Source of the DNA: Nonomuraea coxensis DSM 45129
Lineage (GTDB): Bacteria > Actinomycetota > Actinomycetes > Streptosporangiales > Streptosporangiaceae
Length of the DNA: 64,000 bases
NCBI RefSeq assembly: GCF_019397265.1
Contig: NZ_CP068985.1
Coordinates: 8,650,501 to 8,714,500 of the forward strand
Direction: 5' to 3'
Below, in pieces: positions 16,742 to 24,579 of the stretch; the stretch's first letter is position 1; every line of letters starts with the position of its first letter. The translations under genes were made by a program, and so were the position numbers. The notes below the pieces were generated by a model. That model ran no database searches. It was given only the letters and a program-made list of their open reading frames with translations, and was not told the origin of the DNA.

Positions 16742-18274
16742 ATGAGACTCGCCCGCACGCGATTAGCAGCCCTCGCCACCTCCTTCCTCGCCGTCCTCGT
16801 CCTCATCGCCGCAGGCCGGCCCGCCCTGGCCGAGCCCGCCGCCGCGGACGGCACCCTCACCGCCGCCTTCGCCAAGGCGGCGGCCACGTACGACGTGCCC
16901 CGCGACCTGCTGGTCGCCCTCGGCTACGCCGAGACCCACCTCGACGGCCACGACGGCAAGCCCAGCGCCAGCGGCGGCTACGGCGTCATGCACCTGGTCA
17001 GCAACCCCACCAACCACTCGCTGGAGAAGGCCGCCGAGCTCACCGGCCGCTCCGCCGACGAACTGCGCACCGACGACACAGCCAACGTGCTCGGCGGCGC
17101 CGCCGTCCTCCGCGCCCACGCCGACGCCCTCGGCCTCGACGAAACGGCCAGGAAGGACGCCGGCCGCTGGTACGAGGCCGTCGCCAAGTACGGCAACGCC
17201 TCCTCGCCCGAGCTCGCCCGCCTCTACGCCGACGCCGTCTACGAGGGCCTCGGCCTCGGCATCGACATCCGCGGCGTGCGGGTCAAGCCGCAGGAGGTCA
17301 CCGCCGACCGCGGCGCGTACGCCAAGGCCCGCGACCTCAACGCCCCCGCCGACGTCGGCGTCCTCAGCACCGACTACGGCCCCGCCGCCTGGGTCGCCGC
17401 CAGCTCCAGCAACTACACCGCCTCCAGCCGCCCGTCGAGCTACGCCATCGACCGCGTGGTCATCCACGTCACGCAGGGCTCGTACGCCGGCACCATCTCC
17501 TGGTTCCAGAACGCCTCCGCCCAGGTCTCGGCCCACTACGTGGTCAAGTCCTCCAACGGCGCCATCACCCAGATGGTCCGCGAGAAGGACATCGCCTGGC
17601 ACGCCGGCAACTGGACCTACAACACCCGGTCGATCGGCATCGAGCACGAGGGCTACGTCAGCGACGCCTCGTGGTTCACCGACGCGATGTACCGGGCGTC
17701 CGCGGCCCTGACCAAGGCCATCTGCGACAAGTACGGCATCCCCAAGGACCGCACCCACATCATCGGCCACAACCAGGTGCCCGGCGCCACCCACACCGAC
17801 CCGGGCTCCAACTGGAACTGGACCACGTACATGAACTACGTGACCGGCGGCGGCGGCACGCCCTCGTGGACCACCACGATCGACAACGCCACCTCCGGCC
17901 AGTTCACCGCCAGCGCCAACTGGGGCACCTCCACCTACTCCAGCCAGCGCTACGGCTCCGACTACCGCTTCGCCGACCCGGTCTCCGCCAGCGACGCGGC
18001 GTGGTACTCGGCCGCCATCCCCAGCGCGGGCACCTACCGCGTCGAGGTCTGGTATCCGGCCGACGCGGGCTACAACAGCTCGGCGCCGTACATCGTGGCG
18101 ACGTCAGGCGGCAACCAGACCGTCTACGTCGACCAACGCAGCGGCGGCGGCTCCTGGAAGAGCATCGGCACGTTCTCGCTGAACGCGGGGACGTACAACG
18201 TGGTCGGAATCAGCCGGTGGACCGCCGGCACCGGCTACGTCATCGCCGACGCCGTCCGCATCAGCCGCGTCTGA
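16742..18274 (+). CDS. Secreted N-acetylmuramoyl-L-alanine amidase with lysozyme-like N-terminus and golvesin-like C-terminus
   Basis: This 510-aa exported enzyme begins at ATG 16742 behind GAGGAG and has a signal peptide to about residue 35. Residues about 45-200 look like a goose-lysozyme/SLT-like helical domain (LLVALGYAETHLDGH, then SGGYGVMHL). The Amidase_2/PGRP domain (about 230-375) shows the zinc ligands in VVIHVTQGSY and ATHTDPGSNWNW and the HIIGHNQVPG segment. The C-terminal beta domain (about 380-510) matches the one in the divergent GHL10 enzyme. It cleaves the lactyl amide of peptidoglycan; the pair likely works on the same wall substrate. Confidence 0.88.
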   Translation: MRLARTRLAALATSFLAVLVLIAAGRPALAEPAAADGTLTAAFAKAAATYDVPRDLLVALGYAETHLDGHDGKPSASGGYGVMHLVSNPTNHSLEKAAELTGRSADELRTDDTANVLGGAAVLRAHADALGLDETARKDAGRWYEAVAKYGNASSPELARLYADAVYEGLGLGIDIRGVRVKPQEVTADRGAYAKARDLNAPADVGVLSTDYGPAAWVAASSSNYTASSRPSSYAIDRVVIHVTQGSYAGTISWFQNASAQVSAHYVVKSSNGAITQMVREKDIAWHAGNWTYNTRSIGIEHEGYVSDASWFTDAMYRASAALTKAICDKYGIPKDRTHIIGHNQVPGATHTDPGSNWNWTTYMNYVTGGGGTPSWTTTIDNATSGQFTASANWGTSTYSSQRYGSDYRFADPVSASDAAWYSAAIPSAGTYRVEVWYPADAGYNSSAPYIVATSGGNQTVYVDQRSGGGSWKSIGTFSLNAGTYNVVGISRWTAGTGYVIADAVRISRV

Positions 18275-18289
18275 CCCCCTCCGCACCAC

Positions 18290-18325
18290 GGCCCGTGCCC
18301 ACCACCGCAGCGGTGGGCGCGGGCC
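18290..18325 (+). terminator. Hairpin terminator after the amidase
   Basis: GGCCCGTGCCCACC (18290-18303) pairs with GGTGGGCGCGGGCC (18312-18325) with a single G-T pair and an 8-nt loop. It lies between the convergent amidase and DUF397 genes. Confidence 0.75.
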
Positions 18326-18330
18326 TTCCC

Positions 18331-18555
18331 TCAGAAGTCGAACTCCCCGAGCTTCGCGCCACCCACGAAGGCCCGAAACACCCCACCGCGAAGAATCAGC
18401 GGCGCGACCTCAGGCTGCTCGGAGTCACGAATCGCATAACGGTCTCCACTGAGCTTCGCGGCGTAGAGACAGTCGCCGCCATCCGGACCAGAGAGCGAGG
18501 ACTTCGTCCACCTCGCGTCCTCCAGCTCGGCACGCAGTTCATCGCTGATCTTCAT
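18331..18555 (-). CDS. DUF397 protein
   Basis: This 74-aa protein has the DUF397 pattern ARWTKSSLSGPDGGDCLYAA, IRDSEQPEVAPLILRGGVFRAFVGG. The ATG at 18555 overlaps the end of the XRE regulator by 17 nt, the usual actinomycete arrangement (XRE/DUF5753 then DUF397). In characterised pairs the DUF397 partner acts with the regulator, toxin-like on development; this is knowledge of the family, not shown here. Confidence 0.9.
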   Translation of the reverse strand: MKISDELRAELEDARWTKSSLSGPDGGDCLYAAKLSGDRYAIRDSEQPEVAPLILRGGVFRAFVGGAKLGEFDF

Positions 18556-19336
18556 ACCTTGCCGCCACCTCACGTATCAGTCGCCGACTCACGTGTACGG
18601 GGTGCGCCCACTTGTGAATTGCGTCGTATATGACGTTAACCCGCCGCACCGTCTCCTCGCGAGCAGTGACCGTTGCCTGTGCGGCGGCGTCGATGCTCAC
18701 GTGGTCCGCAATGTGATCGCCCTGCGCGAGGGCGAAACCTCCGAGCACTCCCGCTGTGACGCCTACGTCCAGCGGCACGACCTGGAGCGAGATGTTGGGC
18801 CGCTCGGTCAGCTCTAGCAGGTGGGCCAGCTGCTCCCCCATCACGTCGTCGCCGCCGACCCGCCGGAGGAGCACGCACTCGTCGATGAGCGCCCAGTACA
18901 GGGGCGGATCCCCCCGCTCGAAGATGGACTGCCGACGAAGCCGCGTCTCGACGGCCTCCTCGATCCACTGCTTGGTCGCCCACGGCGCGGAAGAGAGAAC
19001 GGCGCGCATGTAACAGGCCGTCTGGAGGAGGCCCGGCACCACGAGGGGCTGCCATGTCCTGATGGTGTGCGCCTTCTCCTCCACCTTCGGCCACTCACTG
19101 AACCACGTCGGCGTGGACATGACCGTCGTGTTGGGCAGGAGCCCGTACAGCTCGCCGTTCAGCCCCAGCGCCGCCTCCGCCGCCAGGGTGAAACCCTTGC
19201 TCGGCCGCCGCTTGCCGCGTTCGATCAGACCGACCAGGCTCTCGCTGCACGAAAGCAGCTCCCCCAGCGCCGCCTGCGACAGCCCTGCCGCCTCTCGCGC
19301 CTTCCGCAGGATCTCGCCATACACCTCTGCCGGCAT
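18539..19336 (-). CDS. XRE-family regulator with DUF5753 domain
   Basis: This 265-aa regulator has an N-terminal helix-turn-helix (ILRKAREAAGLSQAALGELL, CSESLVGLIERGKRRPS) and a DUF5753 sensor-like domain (about 85-260; TWQPLVVPGLLQTACYMRAVL, ISLQVVPLDVGVTAG). The ATG at 19336 is taken because GGAAGGG lies upstream and it gives a normal XRE N-terminus; the long upstream extension is not conserved-looking. It forms a set with DUF397 downstream and with the divergent RsbW-like ATPase gene. Confidence 0.9.
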   Translation of the reverse strand: MPAEVYGEILRKAREAAGLSQAALGELLSCSESLVGLIERGKRRPSKGFTLAAEAALGLNGELYGLLPNTTVMSTPTWFSEWPKVEEKAHTIRTWQPLVVPGLLQTACYMRAVLSSAPWATKQWIEEAVETRLRRQSIFERGDPPLYWALIDECVLLRRVGGDDVMGEQLAHLLELTERPNISLQVVPLDVGVTAGVLGGFALAQGDHIADHVSIDAAAQATVTAREETVRRVNVIYDAIHKWAHPVHVSRRLIREVAARYEDQR

Positions 19337-19478
19337 GCCACGCCCTTCCAGGGAGACCCGGACAAACCTCAGGAGGTCTGTCCGGCTACGGACGGTGACG
19401 GATCGATCACAAAATAGCAGGCGGCCATCACTCTGGGGAGTGTTCTGCCCATCCGTCCCACGTGAAGCCGGTGATGCA

Positions 19479-19916
19479 ATGCGACCTGGAGCCACCTCCA
19501 CGGACTCACCAGAGATCGCCCTCTGGCGCGGCACGACGCTGCACCGCGACGCCAGGGCCTCCTGGCGCGCACGCCAGGCGACCGGGCTGTGGCTGGCCGA
19601 CGCCGACCCGCCGGTCCGGTCCGACGCGCTCCAGATCGTCGCCGAGCTGGTGACCAACGTCCTCCAGCACGTCCCGGGCGGCCGGGGACGCGACTGGATC
19701 GGTCTCCGCCTCGGCTTCGGCGACGGTTTCGTCCGCCTGGAGGTGACCGACCCGGGCCCCCCGTCCCCCGTACCGTGCTTCGTCCCCTGTCAGGTCGGGC
19801 CGTCGGCGGAGTCGGGGCGCGGCCTCGGCATCGTCGCCTGCCTCAGCCTCCGCCGGGGGACGCACCTCCTCGCGGACGGACGTCGCGTCGTCTGGGCCGA
19901 CGTCGCGTCAGGATGA
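19479..19916 (+). CDS. RsbW-like anti-sigma/serine kinase ATPase
   Basis: This 145-aa protein is a single HATPase_c_2 domain: N-box-like IVAELVTNVLQHVPGG and G-box SAESGRGLGIVACL. These short ATPases are abundant in actinomycetes beside XRE/DUF397 pairs and are thought to control anti-sigma pathways. ATG 19479 is chosen by family length; no strong ribosome site is visible. Its stop overlaps the next ATG by 4 nt. Confidence 0.8.
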   Translation: MRPGATSTDSPEIALWRGTTLHRDARASWRARQATGLWLADADPPVRSDALQIVAELVTNVLQHVPGGRGRDWIGLRLGFGDGFVRLEVTDPGPPSPVPCFVPCQVGPSAESGRGLGIVACLSLRRGTHLLADGRRVVWADVASG

Positions 19917-20137
19917 CGAAGCCCCGAACTTTTCCCGGCTGGCAGATCATCGACGGCGCGGGAGGCGGCTACATCGCCATCCGCCTTGTCCTGGCGTCCT
20001 CCACCAGCGGGCTTTCCAACGTACGGTGCGGTGCGACCCTGGCCGAGCTGCACCGGCACCTGGAGGAGGAGACACGCCGATGTGCTCGTCAGGCGGTGGC
20101 GCCGCCGTCCACGACGTGGTCCTGGCCGACGACGTAG
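19913..20137 (+). CDS. Small hypothetical protein coupled to the RsbW-like gene
   Basis: This 74-aa protein starts inside the previous stop codon (ATGA). The first half (PGWQIIDGAGGGYIAIR) resembles short orphan proteins found beside XRE/HATPase sets in actinomycetes. Its last 16 codons run over the 3' end of the convergent SDR gene (49-nt overlap), so the C-terminus may be a read-through extension. Function unknown. Confidence 0.55.
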   Translation: MTKPRTFPGWQIIDGAGGGYIAIRLVLASSTSGLSNVRCGATLAELHRHLEEETRRCARQAVAPPSTTWSWPTT

Positions 20138-20850
20138 CTCGACTCCGGTGAGGACAGCCAGAGCACCGCCGCCGCGATCTCGTCCGGGGTGGCGACGCGG
20201 CCGATGGGGAGGGCGTCGCGCATGCGTTCGTCCCGCTGCGCGACGGTCTCGCCGGGCCGGGTCGACATCGGTGAGTCGATCGGTCCCGGGCTGACCGCGT
20301 TGATGCGGACGCCGTCGGCGATGTGGTCGCGGGCGGCGGTGCGGGTCAGGTGGCTGACGGCGGCCTTCGAGGCGACGTACGCGCTCGCCCCCTGCAGCCG
20401 CCAGTGCGCCCCCAGGTTGGAGGCGACGTTGACGATCGTCCCGCCGCCGTGGGAGCGCATGTGGGCCACCTCGTGCTTCATCGACAGGAACACGCCCTTG
20501 AGGTTGACGGCCAGCACCTCGTCGAAGACGTCGTCGTCGTAGTCGGCCAGGGGCGCGAGGGCGCCGAAGATCCCGGCCGCGTTGCAGGCCACGTCGAGCC
20601 CGCCGTGGTGGGAGACGGCGGCGGCGACCATGGCGGCGGCCTCGGCCGGGCGGGAGACGTCGGCGGCGAACGCGCTCGCCCGGCCGCCGGCCGCCTCGAT
20701 GTCCTTGACCAGCTCGGACAGCCGGCCGCCGTCGCGGCCGGTGACCAGCACGGCGGCACCCTCCCCGGCGTACGCCCGCGCCACCGCCCCTCCCACGACG
20801 CCCGTCGCGCCGGTGACGAGGGCGACCTTACCCGCGAAACGCTCACTCAT
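20089..20850 (-). CDS. Short-chain dehydrogenase/reductase
   Basis: This 253-aa classical SDR has the cofactor motif TGATGVVGG (about 14-22), NAAG (about 89-92) and the catalytic Ser plus YVASK (Tyr/Lys about 155-160), with a C-terminal IDSPM and GQDHVVDGGAT. The cofactor and substrate cannot be deduced safely. It lies 19 nt after the TetR gene on the same strand, and a copy of the putative TetR operator overlaps that gap, so it is the likely regulatory target. Confidence 0.9.
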   Translation of the reverse strand: MSERFAGKVALVTGATGVVGGAVARAYAGEGAAVLVTGRDGGRLSELVKDIEAAGGRASAFAADVSRPAEAAAMVAAAVSHHGGLDVACNAAGIFGALAPLADYDDDVFDEVLAVNLKGVFLSMKHEVAHMRSHGGGTIVNVASNLGAHWRLQGASAYVASKAAVSHLTRTAARDHIADGVRINAVSPGPIDSPMSTRPGETVAQRDERMRDALPIGRVATPDEIAAAVLWLSSPESSYVVGQDHVVDGGATA

Positions 20851-20855
20851 AATTC

Positions 20856-20871
20856 TTGACCAATCGTTCTC
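20856..20871. promoter_or_regulatory. Putative TetR operator, SDR copy
   Basis: TTGACCAATCGTTCTC (+ strand) differs by one base from the inverse of the site upstream of the TetR gene. It lies 5 nt before the SDR start codon and overlaps the TetR stop codon. Its core GA-AACGATTGGTC is an imperfect palindrome. Confidence 0.5.
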
Positions 20872-21457
20872 ATATTTGGACGGCCGTCATGGCCTGTTCG
20901 ACAGCGGCGCGGAGCCGGCGGGGGTCGGGGTCGGCGCGGCCGAGCACCCGGATGCCCTGGAGCAGCACGAGCAGGAACCGCGCCAGCTCGTACGGGTCCT
21001 TGTGCTCGGGGATCTCCCCCTGCGCCCGCGCCCGCACCAGCGCCGCCGCGATGGCCGTCTCCAGCCCCGCCCAGCTCTCCACCACCCGCCGCGTCACGAC
21101 CGGGTCGCGCGAGCCGAACTCGACCGCCGAGTTGACCACCATGCACCCCCGCCGCAGCTCGTCGGCCAGGCACTCGGCCACGTAGCCGTCGAAGAAGGCG
21201 CGCAGCGCGGGCAGCGCGGGCCCCGGCTGCGCGAGCGGCCCGACGACGTCGCGCCTGGCCAGGTAGAGCTCCAGCGCCTTCAGGTAGAGCTCGCGCTTGC
21301 CGCCGAAGGTGCCGTAGAGGCTGGCCCGCGCGACGCCGAGCCGTTCCACGAGGTCGGCCATCGAGGTGCCCTCGTAGCCGCGCTCCCAGAACAGCTCAAG
21401 CGCCTTCTCCAGCGCGACCTCGGGATCGAACTCCTTGCTCCGTGCCACGCGAGTCAC
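20870..21457 (-). CDS. TetR-family regulator
   Basis: This 195-aa regulator has the TetR helix-turn-helix (ALELFWERGYEGTSMADLVE, LGVARASLYGTFGGKRELY) and a ligand domain with GCMVVNSAVEF, typical of the group with regulator_C_16/TetR_C-like domains. Two GTG starts (21457 and 21448) fit; neither has a good ribosome site. An operator-like 16-mer stands 13 nt upstream and a near copy stands before the SDR gene, which points to autoregulation and control of the SDR. Confidence 0.85.
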   Translation of the reverse strand: MTRVARSKEFDPEVALEKALELFWERGYEGTSMADLVERLGVARASLYGTFGGKRELYLKALELYLARRDVVGPLAQPGPALPALRAFFDGYVAECLADELRRGCMVVNSAVEFGSRDPVVTRRVVESWAGLETAIAAALVRARAQGEIPEHKDPYELARFLLVLLQGIRVLGRADPDPRRLRAAVEQAMTAVQI

Positions 21458-21469
21458 GCTAACACTATC

Positions 21470-21485
21470 GAGAACGATCGGTCAA
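21470..21485. promoter_or_regulatory. Putative TetR operator, autoregulatory copy
   Basis: GAGAACGATCGGTCAA contains the imperfect palindrome GAACGA/TCGGTC centred on CGATCG. It is found 13-28 nt upstream of the TetR start and matches the SDR-proximal site at 15 of 16 positions in inverse orientation. Confidence 0.55.
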
Positions 21486-21488
21486 AAA

Positions 21489-22121
21489 TCATCGCGGCGT
21501 CAGGACCCAGCGCCAGGCGCCCTTCTCGTTGGAGTCCCGGTACGCGGCGAGCTGGGTCATCCGCGCGCCGTCCACGCTCACCAGCACCAGTCCGTTGTCG
21601 AACTCGTCGCCGCAGGCGCCCGCGCAGCCCAGGGCGAGCACGTTGTCGTCGTCCGCCCAGGCGTGCAGCTGCAGGACGTTCTGGCGGCCGACGATCTCGC
21701 CCGTCGCGCTGTCGGTGATCTCGGTGGGCAGACCGTCCGGCCCGAGCACGCGGCGGCCGTCGGGCGAGAGCGCCGACTGCGCCGAGTAGCCGACGTAGCG
21801 CTGGCCCTGCGGGGCGTCCCGCGGCTCGCCGTCCAGGGTGTACCAGACGCGATCGGGCATGGTGTCCGTGGGCGCCCAGATCGCCGTGCCGTCCAGGCTC
21901 CAGCCGAGGTCCTGGCGGCCGTTCATGTTGGACGGGACGTCGTCGCCCGTCCGGCCGGGGAGCGGGTGGTAGGCGGCCTCGCCGGTCCCGACGTCGAGAA
22001 TGACGTAGCCGGTGCGCGAGCTGTCGCGCAGGACCAGGCTCCCGGGCTCGGGCCCGCGCTCCCGCGTGTCGGGATGGCTGGAGTAGGCGGGCGGTGAGCC
22101 GGGCGAGCGCGGCGCGCAGCA
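21489..22121 (-). pseudogene. 5'-truncated beta-propeller-like gene remnant
   Basis: An open frame runs from 22121 to the stop at 21489. An ATG at 21926 would give 145 aa, but protein-like text continues upstream of it without a break (SSHPDTRERGPEPGSLVL, GYVILDVGTGEAAYHPLPG), so the original protein was longer and has lost its N-terminus. No ATG, GTG or TTG occurs in frame upstream before the stop at 22122. The repeated SLDGTAIW/SPDGRRVL phrases suggest a WD40-like propeller. A decayed second copy of its 21916-22004 part lies at 22216-22302. Confidence 0.65.
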
Positions 22122-22133
22122 TCATGCGCAGCT

Positions 22134-22216
22134 CACGCCGTCCACGCCGCAGACCGGGCAGCGGGTGGTCCACGAGATCAGCGGCCGGTGCCAGGTGACG
22201 GGGGCCGGTGTCATTG
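22134..22216. repeat. Duplicated fragment of the heptosyltransferase gene with internal deletion
   Basis: 22134-22197 matches 23338-23401 at 63 of 64 bases. It then jumps to sequence like 23482-23501, skipping about 80 bp; both ends of the skipped part carry CCAGGTG, so the deletion probably arose at this 7-nt direct repeat. Confidence 0.75.
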
Positions 22217-22302
22217 CGGCCGTTCATATTGGGGATGTCGTCGCCCGTCCCGGCGGGGAGCGCGTATCAGGCGGCCTCGCCGGACCTGACGTCAAGGTTG
22301 AG
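22216..22302. repeat. Decayed duplicate of the propeller-gene segment
   Basis: The stretch GCGGCCGTTCATATTGG onward follows 21916-22004 with about four in five bases matching and several small gaps. It joins the heptosyltransferase fragment without spacer, so the two copied pieces form a chimera. Confidence 0.65.
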
Positions 22303-22339
22303 ACATCGGATCAGGGTGATCGCGCAGCATGCCTCGACA

Positions 22340-22738
22340 TCAAACAGTGTGCCGGGTGTCTCCGGTGTGCGACTCGATACGCGAACCCTTGAACTTGAAG
22401 TGCCGCTTGCACGTCTGCCTTGTCTTGCCGACGCGTAGCCGGTAGGTGCTGCCGGGGAAGCTGGCGGTGAGCTCAAGCCGTCCGCCGATTGCCTCCACAT
22501 AGCGGGCTACCACATCCACTGACGAGACTTCACCACGCTCGATTTGCGAGACCCGCGCCTTGGTCACCCCCATCAGGGCAGCAACCTCGTTCTGCGTCAT
22601 GGCGGCGTTCTTGCGCCGCTGGGCAAGCTGCCAAGCGTCGATGAAGTCGTCAACCATACGCCGGGTATCGGCAAGGGCATCTTCTCCCCCGGCCTGCTCA
22701 ACGTGCTTGGCACGGTTCCACTTCTTGAACGTCGTCAT
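22340..22738 (-). CDS. HigA/XRE-type antitoxin-like regulator
   Basis: This 132-aa protein has the layout of antitoxins paired with Gp49/HigB-like toxins: MTTFKKWNRAKH opening, a helical spacer, and a helix-turn-helix MTQNEVAALMGVTKARVSQIERG (about 47-69) followed by VVARYVEAIGGRLEL. From about residue 93 the sequence is unusually Arg/Lys/His rich and unlike the family, so the C-terminus may be altered. Its ATG overlaps the toxin stop (ATGA). It could still repress its promoter although the toxin is broken. Confidence 0.7.
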   Translation of the reverse strand: MTTFKKWNRAKHVEQAGGEDALADTRRMVDDFIDAWQLAQRRKNAAMTQNEVAALMGVTKARVSQIERGEVSSVDVVARYVEAIGGRLELTASFPGSTYRLRVGKTRQTCKRHFKFKGSRIESHTGDTRHTV

Positions 22739-23095
22739 TGGTTCTGCCCCTCCTCCTCTGCGCGCTCTTTCAGGTAGATCTCATACAGTCGCTCCGCGTG
22801 CGGTATGGCCTCCTCGTACCAGCGGTTGGGGTCGTGTGGGTTCGCCTTCAACTTGTCCGCGGCAACCAGGATGATCGCGTCTCGCCTCGGGTCGAAGGCG
22901 AACAGCAGTCGAAGCGCGCTACGCCCGGAGGATCGGGGGCGCAGTTCCTTCAGGTTGGTGATCCGCGAGCCGTTGACCTTGCCCACGAGTGGCCTGCCCG
23001 AGCGCATCGATGACGAGCCGATGCCGCACTGGATCAAGACTGCCGATCCAGGCGTCAACCTCGTCGGTGACATAGATGCTCCACTCGCCCTGCAC
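22735..23095 (-). pseudogene. Frameshifted Gp49/HigB-like toxin
   Basis: The C-terminal two thirds (GRPLVGKVNGSRITNLKELRP, LLFAFDPRRDAIILVAADK, WYEEAIPHAERLYEIYL) match phage-derived Gp49/HigB-like toxins. The N-terminal part lies in another frame: starting at GTG 23095 one reads VQGEWSIYVTDEVDAWIGSLDP then HRLVIDALGQ. The frames meet around 22990-23010, where family members carry several more residues, so a small deletion with frameshift has split the gene. The in-frame ORF from 23136 has an unrelated N-terminus and is not a credible full toxin. Confidence 0.65.
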
Positions 23096-23141
23096 GCCAT
23101 CGAGTATAGGCAATACTTTACTTTCTGGACGGGCATGTCGA

Positions 23142-23212
23142 CCGATGGGCAGGGCGTCGCTCATACGTTCGTCCCGCTGTTCGACGGTCCAGCCCCGGCC
23201 GGGTGGCCATCG
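23142..23212. repeat. Fragment of a second SDR gene
   Basis: About 71 bp resemble 20210-20280 of the SDR gene (shared blocks GGGCGTCGC, CGTTCGTCCCGCTG and CGACGGTC); read on the minus strand it encodes TVEQRDERMSDALPIGR versus TVAQRDERMRDALPIGR. The divergence is clearly higher than for the heptosyltransferase fragment, so this piece is older or from a paralogue. Confidence 0.7.
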
Positions 23213-24303
23213 GCACATGGCCCCCTCCGCGCTATGCGTGTTTCCGCCAGTAGGTCCCCGGCCTGCTCCAGCACGGCGTCCACCGGCACGTCGCGCACCC
23301 ACGACACGTCGTGCGGGCAGCGCTCGCCCCGCAGGTCCACGCCGTCCCCGCCGCAGACCGGGCAGCGGGTGGTCCACGAGATCAGCGGCCGGTGCCAGGT
23401 GCGGGAGAGCGGGCCGTAGGTGACGAGGTTGACGCACCAGTAGACGGCGACGGTGGGCGTGCCGACGGCGGCGGCCAGGTGGCGGGGGCCGGTGTCGTTG
23501 CCGATCACGAGGTCGCAGCGCTCGTACAGGGCCGCCAGGCCGCCGAGGCCGAGCGTGCCCGCGACGGCGGTGGCGGGCCGGCGCATCGCGGCGACGACCC
23601 CCTCCACCAGGTCCCGCTCGTCGGCCGAGCCGGTGACCACGACCGGCCGGCCGAGCCGGTCGGCGACCGCGGCGAAGCGCTCCACGGGCCAGCGGCGGCG
23701 CGGGTCGCGGGCGCCCGGATGCACCGCGACCAGTCCCGGCGGCGGCTCGCCGAGCACGGCGGCCAGCTCCTCCCGGTCGTGGCCGGTCACCGCCACCCGC
23801 GGCTCCAGCCCGCCCGCCCTGGCGCCGACCAGCGCGGCCACCTCCAGGAAGCGCAGGCTCTCGTGGTGGTAGCCGACGTACGGCACCCAGCGGTCCAGCT
23901 CGTCGGCGTCCGGCGTACGCAGCCCCGCCGTCACCCGCGCGCCGAGCCGCCGGACGAACGGGTTGGAGTACCGGCCGCCGCCGTGGATCTGCACGGCCAG
24001 GTCGAAGGCCCGCTCGCGCAGCCCCTCGCACAGCCCTTCGGGGACCGGGTGCCCGTCCTCGCTCGTGGACACCCCGGTGATCGGCGGCAGCGCGATCACC
24101 TCGTCCACCGGCCCCGGCCGCCCCACCAGGAACCCGGCGTGCCACGGCAGGCCGAGCAGCGTCACCTTGGCGTCCGGGTAGGCCGACCTGAGCGCGTCCA
24201 GCGCGGGCAGGGACAGCAGGAAGTCGCCGATCGCGTTGGCCCGCAGCACGGCGATCCGTTCGACGCCGGGGACCAGCGAGCCGCTGCGGCCCGGCGCGTC
24301 CAT
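23161..24303 (-). CDS. GT9 ADP-heptosyltransferase-like glycosyltransferase
   Basis: This 380-aa GT-B enzyme belongs to glycosyltransferase family 9 (ADP-heptose:LPS heptosyltransferase-like): IAVLRANAIGDFLLSLPALDAL near the start, VAVHPGARDPRRRWP in the middle and CDLVIGNDTGPRHLAAAVGTPTVAVYW in the donor site. Four cysteines occur late (CPVCGGDG, RCPHD). The last ~23 residues (after DLLAETR) are read from the SDR fragment and are probably not native. ATG 24303 overlaps the stop of a GT2 remnant. Together with HldE it implies use of ADP-heptose in a Gram-positive, perhaps on a wall glycan or a metabolite. Confidence 0.82.
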   Translation of the reverse strand: MDAPGRSGSLVPGVERIAVLRANAIGDFLLSLPALDALRSAYPDAKVTLLGLPWHAGFLVGRPGPVDEVIALPPITGVSTSEDGHPVPEGLCEGLRERAFDLAVQIHGGGRYSNPFVRRLGARVTAGLRTPDADELDRWVPYVGYHHESLRFLEVAALVGARAGGLEPRVAVTGHDREELAAVLGEPPPGLVAVHPGARDPRRRWPVERFAAVADRLGRPVVVTGSADERDLVEGVVAAMRRPATAVAGTLGLGGLAALYERCDLVIGNDTGPRHLAAAVGTPTVAVYWCVNLVTYGPLSRTWHRPLISWTTRCPVCGGDGVDLRGERCPHDVSWVRDVPVDAVLEQAGDLLAETRIARRGPCADGHPAGAGPSNSGTNV

Positions 24304-24485
24304 CACGCCTCCAGCACGTGGTCGTAGCACTCGGCCCGCCGGTCGGCCACGGTGGTCGGCAGCTCCAGGTGGTAGGCGCGGCTGGGCAGGAGCCCGGCGA
24401 GCGTGACCGCGAGCGCGCCAGGGCGGTCCTTGGCCGGGACGAGCACATCGAGGAGCGAGCCCGCGTCAGGTTCTGAGCCGTGCAC
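24303..24485 (-). pseudogene. Collapsed GT2 glycosyltransferase remnant
   Basis: Sixty codons from GTG 24485 encode an N-terminal GT2 phrase (LLDVLVPAKDRPGALAVTLAGL) fused directly to what looks like a C-terminal end (PSRAYHLELPTTVADRRAEC). The nucleotide-binding and acceptor parts expected between them are missing, so I read it as an internal deletion. Its TGA overlaps the ATG of the GT9 gene, keeping the old operon joint. Confidence 0.55.
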
Positions 24486-24579
24486 AGAAGCCCGGCTACC
24501 CTGGCGAAACGCCTCGCTAACCTGCGGCGACGCCGGGTCCGCGGGGTTTGGAGGACCCTTCTGCTGGTACTCGCCTGTC

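Noticed and set aside
22919..24448. Long minus-strand frame across the GT9 gene
   Set aside because: Its middle is a shadow of GT9; only its last part carries real remnants (SDR fragment and toxin N-terminus), which I annotated separately.
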